A stretch of 64,000 bases of DNA, from NCBI GenBank assembly GCA_013396995.1, contig VWZP01002200.1, forward strand, positions 558,001 to 622,000, in the 5' to 3' direction. Shown one piece after another: positions 25,901 through 39,000 of this stretch. Below the pieces are notes generated by a model. The model saw only the letters and a list, made by a program, of their open reading frames with translations, was not told where the DNA came from and did no database searches. Positions within the stretch are counted from its first letter, which is position 1, and every line of letters starts with the position of its first letter. The stretch comes from Dicaeum eximium. Lineage: Eukaryota > Chordata > Aves > Passeriformes > Dicaeidae. Position numbers and translations under genes: made by a program.

Positions 25901-28900
25901 CAGATTTTACTCTCTTTTGGGGTAAAGTATACTAAATGGCACAGATATTTATCTGGGGTATGTCAGCACTGCTGTATTACACATAATGGTGTGCTTGGCA
26001 CTTGGTTTTTGCATATCCATCTGTTTGCCCTTGCTAATGCTATCTATCAGCTGAGAGTCCAAGAGCATTTCTGCCATATCCTGGATGTTTATATCCACAA
26101 AAGAATTAGTGACGAGAAGGGAAAGGGGATGAGCTGTTGGAAAACAAGGTTTGCCATTAGTAGGTAAGCCTGGAATTTGCTCAAACTCTTAGGAGATGGT
26201 CTGGCCTGCACTCCCACCCGTGCTCCCCACGCAGAGCACACAAACATGTGCAGCATGGGCAGCCTGGGTGGCTAATATTTATTGAAAATGAGCAGCCTGT
26301 GCAATCAGTCTGGAAACACTGCATTGTGGAAAGACTGTGGAGAGACCAAGGGCAGCTGTTGGGATCACAGATGCTCCTTTGGCAGTGGGTGATTTGCAGC
26401 TGAAGAGCTGCCGGCCTTGTTTGTGGAGCATGCCCTCAGTGCTGCCCAGGCAGGACCATCCAGCGTGCTGGCTGCTCTTGTTGTAGCAGGATAGTGCTGG
26501 CAAGTTAATGCTTCCCATTGGAGTTCTTACAGCAGGGCCTCCAGGTGCTGCCCGATGCCGAATTGGTGAATTGACGGTTCTGCTTCACTGCGTTATGGAA
26601 AGCCACAATGACCTGAATTTAATTGCTTCTTTGCTGTCCTTAATGCTGCATTTTACAATATTTATAGATCAAAACTTGGTGAAAAGGAACAATTCAAACT
26701 TCCTCAGATTTTAGTGCGGGCCAGAAATTAGCTTCGCTTCAATAATTTAAAAAAAGTATAATAGACAAAAAAGCAATACTTTGCAACTGGGCATTTTATG
26801 ACTTGTTAATAAAGCCTTAGCTGAAATGGAAATCAAACAATTTTTTCGTAATCCTCTTGAGATACTTGAGTTTGAGAGCTTATAAGCCACAGCAGGAAGC
26901 TGTGCTGGCCTGAGCTATGGTCATCAGCCTGATTGCCAGCCTGTGGTGCACGTGCATTCTGGAGTCTGTTGAGAGATGGGGTCAAATTAAAAAATCACCA
27001 TCTACAAAGGGACTTGGATTTCAGCCCTAGAAGACTATCCACTATTCCCCACACTTAGTCCATGTGGCACTGTGATACTCTGGAAGGACCAGACCTTGTT
27101 AGGTACCTCTGACTTAAACTGATGGGAGAATGGAAGTGCTGTTTGGGGGCACAGTCAAAGGAACTTGGGTTCTCTAATGGTGTTTCTCTCCTTAATATGT
27201 TGGAATTTCTTATATGTTTCAAATTTATATATTTTGAAATTTATATTTTTCAATCTTGTGTTAGGTTTGTCCCAAAAATAGTTCCCTCTCCTGTTCTCCA
27301 AATTGTAGCACTCCAGTTGTAGCACTGTGGGAATTTCTAGAACTGTGGGTAGTTGTAATGTCTTTTAAAGATCTGCTTTACCAGCCCTGGCTTTTTTCCT
27401 CTTTTGGTTATTTTGATACAAGAAGTTTTTTCTGGAAATGTTTGTCTCCTTTTGGCCATCTTGTAAATGTAACTGCCCAGGAAGCACTGATATTTAGAGC
27501 GTTTTTGCCTGTCCTTGGAACAAGTCTGCATCAGTAAGAAAGCACATTGCAGGTAACTAATACTTTTGCGTATTTGCAGTCAGTGAGTGTCATAGAAAGT
27601 CTGCAGCTGAGCTACTGGATGAAAGAATAGCTTGTTTGAAAAAAAAAATAAGATGAAGCATTTTACCTTTTACAGAACTGTGTTTCTCATTTATTTAGGT
27701 CATCTGTTATGGGGAGTGGGGGAACTATTACTCCTGCTATCTTCATGCTGCTTGTGATTTATTTTCAACTTAAGTATCATGCTGGCATCACACAGGACAT
27801 TCACAGTTTTGAACTGAGATGCCTCTCTCCCTGCCTGGTGGTAATGCCCTATCAATTCCAAATGGCAATTAATGCTGTTTCCCCAAAATGACTTCTGAAG
27901 AAATAAAGTGTAATTGGAAAGTAGTTGCCCATTACAGTGATTTATCTTGTCAGTGACTGATTTGTTATTTAACTCTAAAACATTTTATTGATGTCTTTGC
28001 AAAGTGACTACGTGACCTAAGTAAAAATGTTAAACTTATTAATCATGGTAAGTTTTCTCTGCTGGGTTTACCATATACATAAATTATGTAGCTTGTAAAA
28101 TAGGCTGTTTATTATGCTAAGAAAATACAGTGCTGCACCACAGGCAGCACATAGGTTTAGTTTTATTAGCTTTTAAAACCAAAAGTTCAGTAGATAAAAA
28201 GGTTAAGTGCAAGTTACTTGGTTCATTTTTTTTATAGAGTCCCTTTGAAGGTAAAGATACTGGGTCCATGGTGAGTAGTATTGTAATTAATTTCCAAAAC
28301 ACGAAGTTCTTACTAAGTTGCAACTGAGAGGACGCTCACCTCTTGAGCCTGAATGCCCCAGGCGTGATGGATGGCAACAATTCGGACACTTCTGAGCCTT
28401 AGAGAGTCCAAAAATTTTACAAACATCTTTAGTATAAGAAAATATCCTTTATTGTCCATTGAATTCATTTATGTGAGTGATAGAGAGCAATATGACTAAT
28501 AGCACTAACTTTGCTGCAAGGCTAATTACTGTGAGGCTTGGTTTTGAAAGCACAAAGCCTTGACTGAGCTGTGGCGTTTCTCACAGAAGCAGGGAGAGTT
28601 GAAGAAAAGGATCTGGAATGTTTCTCTTGAAAGAAAAGTAAGCAAAGGAGAAGGAATACAGCTCTGCTTGTGATTAATCCCTTGAGATGCCAGAAATGAG
28701 CAAAAGGACATAGCAGATCCTAGGAGAAGGAGTGCCTGTGTTGTGGAGGAGGACCTGAAGGACAGGGTTTTCCTTGTGTCTCTGTTCTCCAAGATAGTGT
28801 TAAGCTATAAGCAAAGAGGAGTCATCTCAACTTGAAATCAATTTTCCCCTCAACTGTAGCATTTTCTAGATCTAAGAGGGAAAGATGAGCTCAAACCAAT

Positions 28901-30676
28901 TCATTTTTTACATAGCAGTGCTTTGTGCAGATCTCTCCTTTGCAATTCATCCTCCTCTATGATAAAAATACTGATTTTTTTTTTAGCAAAAATTCTGTCA
29001 TTAAAAAAACAAGAGCAAAATTCTTGATTAAAAGCAAGCTCTATGGTGACAAAACCACTGTGTCTTTCCATGCTATAAGAGTTGCTCCCAACACTTCTCT
29101 TGCTGCATTGCAATAGGAATGAACATCACACCATACCAGAGTAAGATTTCTTTGATTTCCATCAAGACTTTTCCAAGTTCTGATCTGAGAACAGGCAGAA
29201 ACTTGGGCTTTATCAAATTGTTTCTATTTCCCATCGCTGAACAGTTTGTTTACAGCACTCTCCACATCCTATTTCTCCTGCAAGTCCCCTGTGTCACTGC
29301 AAGTGATAAAAAGATGCTCTGATTTAGGTCTCGAAGACACATGTGTGTGTGTTAATATCCTGTTGAATAAAAATGCAGCTCTATAGAATTCCTTCTAATT
29401 TCCTTCTATGTGCAATGCCCAAGATATTCATTATATGATCTCATTTCATTTTATTACCTTACTCGTTTTAATTTTTATTTTATTCATAACAAAAACATAG
29501 GATAAACAGAAAAGATGAAGCTCAAATACAAGACTGCTAACAGATAAAGAACTTTGTCACATTAAATAGGAAATTTCATGCTATTAATATTCAATCACAC
29601 GGGAAGCAGGTAGGGTGAGTCGGTCAAGGGGAGATGAAAAATATGTGGGATGAGCACCAGGCTTGGAAAGGATTCTTCTTCCTGAAAAAAGTCTGAATCA
29701 TGTGATTGTCCTTTAAGCAGCAAAATAGCTGGGAATGATGGAATTTACTGACATTATCTTCACTATGGAAATCCTGTTTGTTAACTGGGATGACAATCGA
29801 ATAAACCTTTTACTTTTTAAGAAACAAATGCCTGAGGAATTTGGTCTCCTGGCTTCCTGCTTCAGATCTGGGAGGGTGGAGTGTTGGCTGGACAAGGTTC
29901 ACAAACTGTCCTGTCTCATTCCTTGCCCTGAAATAATATTCCATAATATCCCAAAAGGGATGACCTCTGCAAGGTGTTCATGTGAAACTGCCACCTCATA
30001 TTTTGTCCAAACAGGTGCCAGTCTGTGACACAGGTAGGGTAGCCAAGCTGTATCCTAGCTTAAACATCAACATTGGGGTGGGCTTGGAGCATGGCATGGC
30101 TGGTTTTTGTCTGAGGGAAAGCTGTGAATGTCTAATGAGAAAATAAATTGTTATGGTTTTGCATTACATAGAGCATTTGTGAGCTGGACAGCGATGATGT
30201 GGAATAAGTCTCCAAATTCCTGCTTCTCTCTGAGTTGTGATGTGATGCTTGAGCACAAAATTAATGGAGATTTGGTAGTGACAGCAAAGACTAAACCATA
30301 TTATTACTCACATATCGGCATTTAATGACACTTGCACAGACTTTTGACAGGAGGCCCTGAAGCCTTAATCCCCAAGTCTACATTTTGTGCAGTAACCACT
30401 AAAACAAAGGGATTTCAGGTTTTTTTAAGTAGCATTGGCATATTTATTGAATTCAGAACTGTTGCTCAAGATGTTGGAGGGGGTATACTGATGGCTGTTG
30501 TGATTTCTGGCATTTAATATTGGCACGTCATTGCTGAGGAGGTATTTTTATGTTGTCTGTAATGTTTTTGTGAGGTTTTGCTTCATAAGGTTTTTCCAGA
30601 ACTGATGCTCCCTGTTTCCTGGGGCTCCTTATGGTCACCTTGTCAGCAGTGGCTGGTCCTGGCCTGATTGACTGGG

Positions 30677-30720
30677 TTTGAAGGAACTCTTGGCTGTGTT
30701 TGAAGGAACTCTTGCCTGTG
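30677..30720. repeat. 22-bp tandem duplication, one mismatch
   Basis: The copy at 30677-30698 is followed directly by a copy at 30699-30720. They differ only at the TTGGCTG/TTGCCTG position. Confidence 0.9.
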
Positions 30721-32431
30721 TGCCTGCTTTGGTTAGACCACTGAAGTCAAAGTCAAGCAGTATTTGCAAGGCAGGGTGGCAGTGAAAGACTGAAGGACAT
30801 TGAGATGGGTGCTTTTCACAGACTATTTGACATGCTGTAAGCCACTTTTGTACTTTAGTAGTTCATTTCATTAGCTTGGCACTCCCTGTCTAAATATAAA
30901 AAATGCATGCTGAAAAATCAATTACTGTCACTTGTCAGTGTGCCTCATTTACCCTGCCTCAAGTGCCTGGGGATAATTGGCACCAGTGGAAAAGTTTAGC
31001 AGCCTCCAGCTGTCAGCAAGGTTGCAAAGGCACAAAACAGGCACTCCTATGGTGACATTGGCATGTCAGCTTTGGGGGAGCTTTGAAGGTGGGTTTGGAG
31101 GGGTGGTTCCCATTGCATGCTAATTCTTGCTCAGAAAAGCCTCCCCTCTCTGAATTGCTCTCTGGGACAGCCCATCCCATTTTCCCACCTCTGCAAACCT
31201 ATCTAGAACACTTTCTGTAAAAGTTCAAAGAGCTGGAAGTGCTACTTAGGGAAGGGGCCTCCTTGGGGCTTTATAGCTCTGAAATAAGTCCCTATGTGTA
31301 AGTTTTCCAATTGGTTCCTCAGCTTGCACTTGCACTAAAGTTTGAATGGAGTCCCAGGAAGTTTTCCTGAGGGGAGGTAAGCCCTGTGAGCCCATGCTTC
31401 TTGGGGGTACTTGAATTTTACTACAGCCTTTCTAGTTGAAGATGTGGCTTTCAGAATAACTCCTGGCAAAGATTACAATCTCTCTAGAGTACCTTATATT
31501 TTTATCCTTCTAATCTATAATATTTTCAGCCTCTGCATATTGATTGATTTCTTTTTTTCTTTGGGGATGTTAAGGATAATAAGCAGAATGAAAATCCTAA
31601 TACAGGGCATCTCTGCTGAATTGATATTGTTTTTTATTCCTAGTTAATCAGCAGTAAGTCTCAGGGTGTCAGTGGGTGGTCCTGCATATCATCAGTTATT
31701 ACAGCTCTGTGGACCAACCATTGAAGTCCTGCAGTTTAAAGGATATTACTTGATGGAGCAGCTGAGCTTTTGCCCTGTCATTTTGAATGCTGTTCCATAA
31801 TAGTATTTAATGTGATGTTAACTTTCAATGGGAGCATGACTAAACACTAGAAATGAAATTTTTTGACATTTGTCTGTTGTTCATTATGGTTGATGTGCAG
31901 TTTGTCATCCTTTTTAAGTAACACTACATCTAGCACAGATAACATGCTTGGAACATAATGAGCTGTCAAAAGATTGTAGCTACAGAAAGGTCAAATAATC
32001 ACTTAAACATGGTTAAAAAAATAATTCTTAAAAATGCTGTTGGGCTGCTTCTTCACTGCATTTAATTAAAATATTTAAAGAAAGCCCCTAACTCCTATAA
32101 TTCTATTTTCCTGGCATAAATATAACAGACATAGATAACACAGAGAAAGAAGAAAATATCCTATGTTTTAGCATCATTTTAGAGAAATAAAACTAAGCAG
32201 CCTGACTTGACAGGGAAGCACTCTCTGAATGTATTTTGCAAGCATGTTTGTTTCTCAGTGCAAATTAATTACTAATTGCCTGTTAGGTGATGTGTTGAAA
32301 TTAGCTCTTTCTTTCTTATCATAGCTTGAGACATCTTTGCCTCCTACTTCTTAAGGAGGTCAGGGCTTCAGCCTCCTCTGGAATCCCAAATGAGATTTGT
32401 CAGTCAGGCGTAGCAAAATCTAATCTCATCC

Positions 32432-32460
32432 AGAGAAAAAGAAAAAAAAAAAGAAAAAAG
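32432..32460. repeat. A-rich polypurine run
   Basis: A continuous run of A interrupted only by G. No retroposon was identified upstream. Confidence 0.85.
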
Positions 32461-34027
32461 ACCAGAAAATGATCTGATTTTCCGATTTCATGGCCAAGGT
32501 TACCCCGGAAAGTGGCATTTAAAGCCCGTAGCTAAGGTGGCATGCCAAACTAAGCACTAATAACAGAGCAACCGTGTGGAAAGATATCGCTTTAACAATT
32601 TTACAGTTGCTAAGTGTGAAAATTGTAGTGTGGGCAAGCTCCTGGAATCTGTGGCAATTGGTTCAAAGAGCTGGAATTGATGCTCAGTGAGAAAATACTC
32701 TCAGCCCCTGTAAGTCTTAAACACTGATGAGGTCGGCGCCTGCTTTTGCTGTTCAAACATAAGGCTGAACAGCTTCATTAAAGAGATTTTTTTTTTGTCT
32801 GAGAATAAAAAAAATAGCAACAACACTGCATAGTGTTGGTTGGCAACTTGATAGGATGGTGTTATCAATGTGATCCTGTGCCTTACAGACCTGAAAGAAA
32901 AAAGATTAGGCGGCTGCACTTAAAAGATGATGTGTTTTTTCTTGTTCTGAGTGCTGTTCTGCTTTTGCTTCATGGACACACATGCTTCTCCTGCACATGC
33001 ACGGGTGCACACCCCCCTCCCCTGAGCTATGCCTGTGCACAGCTTTATTCTCTGAAAATACCTCGCTGATGCAATCCATGAGGCACTATCTATACATGTC
33101 CCTGGGATGGGAATGTGTATCAGGAAGTGTTAAAGAAGCAGATTGAAAGGAAGCATATGTTCATGTTTCTGACATTATCTCTGGGCTGATTTGTACTAGA
33201 GGTATGTTTTGGTTTAAAAAGACAGATGTTTGCTAAGGAAGAAAAAACACAAACCCCCTTCTTTCAAATCACTACAATTTTTTGAAATTTAAACGCTCTC
33301 AGGCAAAAAAAAATATGGGGATAGGAATAACAGTTTCTACTAGGAAAAAAACCTAAAGGAAACAAAGGTACTAGTACCAGCAAACAACAAAAGAAACAAA
33401 CAAACAAAAACCTTGACAGAGTCAAGATATGACCTGCCACCCTGGGGCAGGGTGTGGATAACAGTCCAGTTGAGAGGTGGCTGCAGTTCTCTTAGAGTGG
33501 GAGCCACGGCTCTGTCAAAACAACAGTCTAGCAGAGAAGAGTGTAGGCAGATGGGTCTGGTTTTTCTCTGGAAATCTGGTGGAGAATCCAGGCTGTCTTC
33601 GTTTTTAAAAGTGTCTCTTTTTATCCCAGTAGAAATGCTTGGCCCCTCCCCCTGGGCAGAGCACCTCACAATGGGAATAATGTAATCTTATCAGTCATGT
33701 GGAGGCACTCAATGGCCCATTAACAAAAAATGTCTTCCCAGGGGAGGTATTGTTTGTGAAGAGATAAGGGAAACCTGCCCAGATAACAACCCCATCTTTA
33801 TCAGATGGCAAATAGAATATTTTATTTTAACAATCCAGCACAGGTAGAAAGACACCTTGGAGGAATAATCTGTTGAATGAGTTTGTACATGAAAGGCTGA
33901 CTATTATCTAACCAGATATTAAATGAGCCAAAGGTCACTGCATGTCTTCTATAAATCATCAGCCAGCATTCCAATCCCAGCACAATGAAGCACTCATGCC
34001 ATGGACTGGATGAGCAAGGGCTCCAAT

Positions 34028-34051
34028 CCCCCTGTAAGGTTTTACAGGGGG
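34028..34051. repeat. Perfect 10-bp hairpin with 4-base loop
   Basis: CCCCCTGTAA (34028-34037) pairs exactly with TTACAGGGGG (34042-34051) around the loop GGTT. No T-run follows and no flanking gene explains it. Confidence 0.85.
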
Positions 34052-34311
34052 TGTTGTCAGACCTCCCTTCCCTGGCAGCAGAGGTGGCACTTGCCATCTT
34101 ACACAGCAGATGCACAGGGACCATGCCAGGGACACCAGTGCAGTGACAGACTAGAGATGGCCAGGCAGCCAAGGTGCTGCAGCTGCAGGAGGCTTTGCTG
34201 GGGCTGCAGAAGCTTTGCAGAGGTCAGGAGAACCCTCCAGAGAGACACACCTGGAAGGAGAGTTGTCTACAGCATGAGGAGATGTTCTCTCCTCCTGTGG
34301 CTGCCTGAACT

Positions 34312-34347
34312 TGAAGGCAGTTTGGGACATGAAGGCAGTTTGGGACA
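34312..34347. repeat. 18-bp perfect tandem duplication
   Basis: Two adjacent identical copies of TGAAGGCAGTTTGGGACA lie at 34312-34329 and 34330-34347. Because 18 is a multiple of three, it keeps the local chance open frame open. Confidence 0.9.
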
Positions 34348-35980
34348 AGCTGCATCCATGTTCTTGGTTGATGGGCTGTCTCTAAAAGGCTCTGGGCAGA
34401 AATTGCCATCGATGTAGGGCAGGTGCCTGGGAGTTCTGGTTGCAATAGTCCTTTCTGTGAGCAGGGGAGGCCTGAGATGATTTCTCCTCCTGGTTGATGC
34501 AGTAGCAGCTGAGGTAATTTGAGAGCCTAAATGAGGCTGCAGGGATCAAGCTGTAGGTAGCTGTTAGTTAAGGTTGTGGCTCTTAATCAGCTGGTATTAG
34601 TGAGGCTTGGGAAATTACCCCAGTTGCTCCTGACTTGGGGGTGGGAATGTTAAGCTCTATCTATTTGAAAGCATATTTGTAACCTGCTGTTGAAGGGTTT
34701 GTCCTGGCCTTTGTGAAGCACATCTAGGGACCTCTTCAGAACCAGTGTATTTTTTATGAAGATTTTGTCATTGTTTTCTCCCCTCTGTATTTCTACCACT
34801 GTAAACCTTAAGGTTTTGTGTGTTCTTTTCTCTTTGCTGCTTTTAACTCTTGCCTTTTAAAAGTGAAGATTCTTGTGTGATAGCACTGGAGAGGCAAAAT
34901 GTGTTGGGGGTTGGCTGGGCTGCAATAAGCTATTTTTGCACAGATTTCTTGTCTCTCCTCATGTTGTTGTCAGCATGTCATGTTTCCAGAAGCTGAAGTC
35001 TGAAGCAGCTTATATTTAACACTCTCCAGAGAGAGACTGGAGCCTGGCATGTTCATGTGAAGTAATGAGCTCTAGTCTTTCAAGGACAACCCATTTGTGC
35101 CATGGGCTGCCTGATGCAGGGGATGAGCATTTGGGTGAGTGAAACCCTCACTTGCTGGGTGGGAGTGAACAAATGCTCCAGCACAGGTTTCTGCCTTGGC
35201 TGCAGAGCCTGGCATCAAGGGCCAGGAGATGGCTGGATTGGCCTGAAGCTTATGAGTTAGTATTTCTCTTCTGGTTTGAGCAAGAAAGCTTAGAGAGCAG
35301 AGGACTGAAGAGCAGAGAGGACTTCCACTGCTCTCGTGCTAGTCCTTGTCTGCCAGAAGCACTAAGTCATATAATCCTGTCCATAAACTCCTTTTAGCGT
35401 TTTTATTGCACCACCTGCTCCAAATAAACTGGAGGTATGGTTTAAAATCATTTGGAAACAAAAACCTGATGTTTAGACTTTCTCCATATGGAGACTGCTC
35501 AGGAAATGAAGGAAATACAAGGGAAATGCTGATTCAGCTCCTTCTGTAGATTCCTGTATCACCAGCCTCTCCATTTTGGAAGAATTATGAACCATAATTG
35601 TGAACCATGAATTCATAATTATGAACTGCTGCCAGCATGCCAAAAGGAGATCTTTACAGAGAAATTGTGCATGTGCAGAACTTGGGCCTCTCATCTTGGG
35701 GGCCATGTCCCCTGCTTTTAATGGGAAAAATAAAACAGTCCCACAATGTGTCTTTGCAGCCCATCCCTACCAGCTCCTCCAGGCATGCTGGGGCTTTCTA
35801 AAGAGATGGAGAGAGCCAGAGAAAAGCTCTCTCCTTTTGGGGAGCAGCCTGAGCAGCTTCTGATATTAGGAGCATCAGCATCCTGCTAGCAGCAGCCATG
35901 ATGTAGCAAGGCATTGGGCCATGGCTGGGATTTTTGGGGTTTAATATGGGATTTGGGGGAGGGGTGGTGGCTTTTGAGTT

Positions 35981-36020
35981 CTTTTCTTCCTTTTCTTTTT
36001 TTCTTTTTCTTTTTTTTCTT
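35981..36020. repeat. 40-bp polypyrimidine tract
   Basis: A run of only C and T, mostly T. It lies just after a G-rich stretch (35936-35964). Confidence 0.9.
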
Positions 36021-39000
36021 AACCCAACACAAGGTTATTGATAGTATTTGCAACGAGGCTGTATTGTAGTTGTAATCTATGACAACACTGGATGTAGATT
36101 TGTCAGATCCTCCATATTTATCTTCCTAAACATAAAAATTGTTTAGAGTTGGCTCAGCCTAAAGGTGCTGCACACACAGTTGTTGTTTCAATGCATACTT
36201 AAAGCCATATCCACCAGCATGTACTGCAAGCTTATTTCTGGTGCCTAGATTGCACTATATGTATTTACCAATGTAACTCTGATATATAAAACATTTTGTG
36301 AACTTCAACCTTTCATTCACATGTTTACTTCATCACCCATGTTTCTTGCAGCCAGAGATATTTGGAATCTTGCCTGTCTACTTCCTAAATGAATACATGT
36401 GACCTCATACATTTAAAGTAACACATGGGAGGTATTTCTGGGATTATCAGTAATAAAGAGCAAGGATTCTTACATTTCAACCTGACCTGTTTGGGTCAGG
36501 GGGGAGGAGAGTTGAGGATGGGTATCACCATAATCAGTGATTCAATCTGTCACATGCCAGGGTCTGAGATGTCACTGCTGGCTGACTGCTGGTATCTCTG
36601 TGGGTGGCAAGGCAGCTGTTAAAGACAGTGGTTTTCTATCTCTATTCACCTTCTAAACCATAAGGAAGGGCAAAATGGGAAGTAAATGACTGCAGCAGAA
36701 AAGATCTCAGCCTTAGAAGAAGTCAAGATTCCATTGGGTTCAGCCCTTACCTGGTTGGAGATGGGGGGAGGAAATGATGCTGTTTCTGGAAGACATTATC
36801 TCACTGTCAGCAGGCTTTGAAAAAAGGAAGGTGCCCAGGCTGCCCACTTCCTTCTCCAGTGAAGCAGCAGCACAGCCCCTCCTAATGTCTGGACTTCAGC
36901 TTCCAGCCAGGCAAGGTAGCTCCTCCAGGTTGTCTCCTCTTCTGAGCTGATGGCTAATCTACTAAATAATGAACCTCTCTTTTTTTTTTTAGAAACCTTC
37001 AAATGATGAAGCATTAGCTTCTAAACAACCTAGGGAAGCAGCATCTGGTGTGTCTATTAAGCCATATGCACTCAAATTCAATATAGCAACAGAAAAAGAC
37101 AGGGTGAACATTAATTAAGAAGTCCACTGATAATAAGAACTGACTCCTGTAGAGAAGATATGTAGTTGAAATGCAGTTTGATTTTTAAAAAAAAAAGAGG
37201 AGATAAAAAACTGAATTGGCAGAAGTTGAACTTTGAATATCCTTGAAAAAAACCACCAAGACAGCCCACAAAAAAACCCCTACAAAAATATCCCAACACA
37301 TTTGGGCTGTGGATGGATGTGTTTAGGTATGTGTATACATCTAGTATATATTTAAGATAGGACCTCTGAATAATGTTCCATAACTAGGCAAGGAGATGAT
37401 CTAAATACAGGTTCCTGGTTGGTAAACAGGTATTGTGGAGCAGTGCTCTGCAGGTGTGCTGTGGGTTTAGTACTGTGGGTACAAGAGAGGCATTGCAGAC
37501 CTGAGGTCAAGACCTGGTGGATTCCTATACTGGGGTATGTTCTGTTCTCTTGGCCATTTCTGCAGGCCCAGCTGGAAGGAAACCTCTCTGGACTCAGGGA
37601 GAAAAATCCACCAGTCTCAGTTGAGGTCACCTTGGCTAACAAAGGGAGTCAACTTCATTAGCACGCTTGCACAAAAATAAAGAATCATTAATTTGCGCTG
37701 GTATCTGTTTGATGGCCAGTTGAAGCAGATTCAGTTGGAGGATGTTGTGTTTTTTGTGAAGAAAAAAGGTTAATTAATGCCTTGTAAGCTGTTCTTATGA
37801 TCTGGCTTTGTTTCAGCCCTTGTCCCATTCTCCCTTCTGATCTGTTCTCCAGAGGTATTTTGACCAAAAGTCCCAGATGCTGCTGTAAATTAGCCTAAAG
37901 AGGCAGCCATGTTGCTGTATGGGAAGAATGTAACTAAATGTTTTGAGGGAATATGAAGTACATGCATCATCAGCAAGGCTTAATGCTGTGGAGATAGTTA
38001 TTACAGCAACTACTGAGTGTTTTGAATGAATGTTTCTGAATGGAATCAGAACCTTTGAAAAATCTTCTCATAACTTTGACTAAGATAACCTTTTGCAGAA
38101 TGAAAATACCTGAGCTTTGGACAAGAAGTGGAAATTATTTAAATATGTTAATTATCTAGCAATTCTTAGAGGAAAGATCATTTAGGAAGAAACAGTTTCC
38201 AGTGAAAAGTTTTTAGCAACCATAATTATAGGTGCATCAGACTGCTTTGCTGTAAAAGAATGTAGATGATGAGTAGGTGGAGTGTGTCCAAGTTCCCCCA
38301 GTGCCCATTGTTCCTCTTGGCAAAATAAACTCATGTGTTCTAGTAACTATTTCATAAAAGTCTAGCACTTTTACAGATATGTTGGAGACCATTTATGCTT
38401 GCCTTGTCCACACATGGAAAGCCCTTCTGTGCTAAGCAGGTCCTTTTTTCCAGGTGTTGCATCGTGAAAAATAGTCAGCCTGAGTTTCTCCTTGTACCAA
38501 AGCCAGGAACAAAAAGCAGGAAACAAAATCTCCTCTTCCAGCACAACAAGATACAGAAAGATGTAACTAACATCTTGAATGGGAGAGGAGTGGTATCTGT
38601 TGCACATTTTTTAACATGTGCATATATACATGTATGTACACTTGTGCATTTGTGTGGGTATTCTGATTTTCAAAGGGAGGGATCCTGAAGGTGAAACAAA
38701 CACTGGGGAAAAAAAATAGAGCAGGTTTGTTTTTTTTTTTTAATCTTTGATTGGACTAGCTGAGTCTGTCTTCATATAAATCTGTGCTATGAGTCCTCAA
38801 GTTTGAAAGTGATGCTTTTGCTTTGAGAAGTCAGCATAGTGCACCAGACTACTCCATTCTAAACTCCAAAAAAAAAGGCAGAGAGAAAATAAAAGTATTT
38901 TTAAATAGTCCCTGCATGAAAATGCTTCAGCAGCTCTCCCTTGGATACCAAAGATACCAGGATGCACATTTCTGGCAGTTTTTCCAGCCCATGGCAGAGA

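Larger units (their letters stand above)
20897..34020. other. Intronic sequence without recognisable genes
   Basis: This is unique intron sequence with a small hairpin (22938-22960), a 22-bp tandem duplication (30677-30720), an A/G-rich run (32432-32460) and a conserved-looking AT-rich block (32240-32680). The open frame at 24129-24593 (+) has no recognisable domain and starts without exon-like context. Confidence 0.65.

Noticed and set aside
34001..34417. 138-codon open frame on the + strand
   Set aside because: The residues are Cys/Arg-rich from CTG-rich DNA, it contains an 18-bp in-frame tandem duplication, and there is no known family. The alternative frame is reported separately at low interest.
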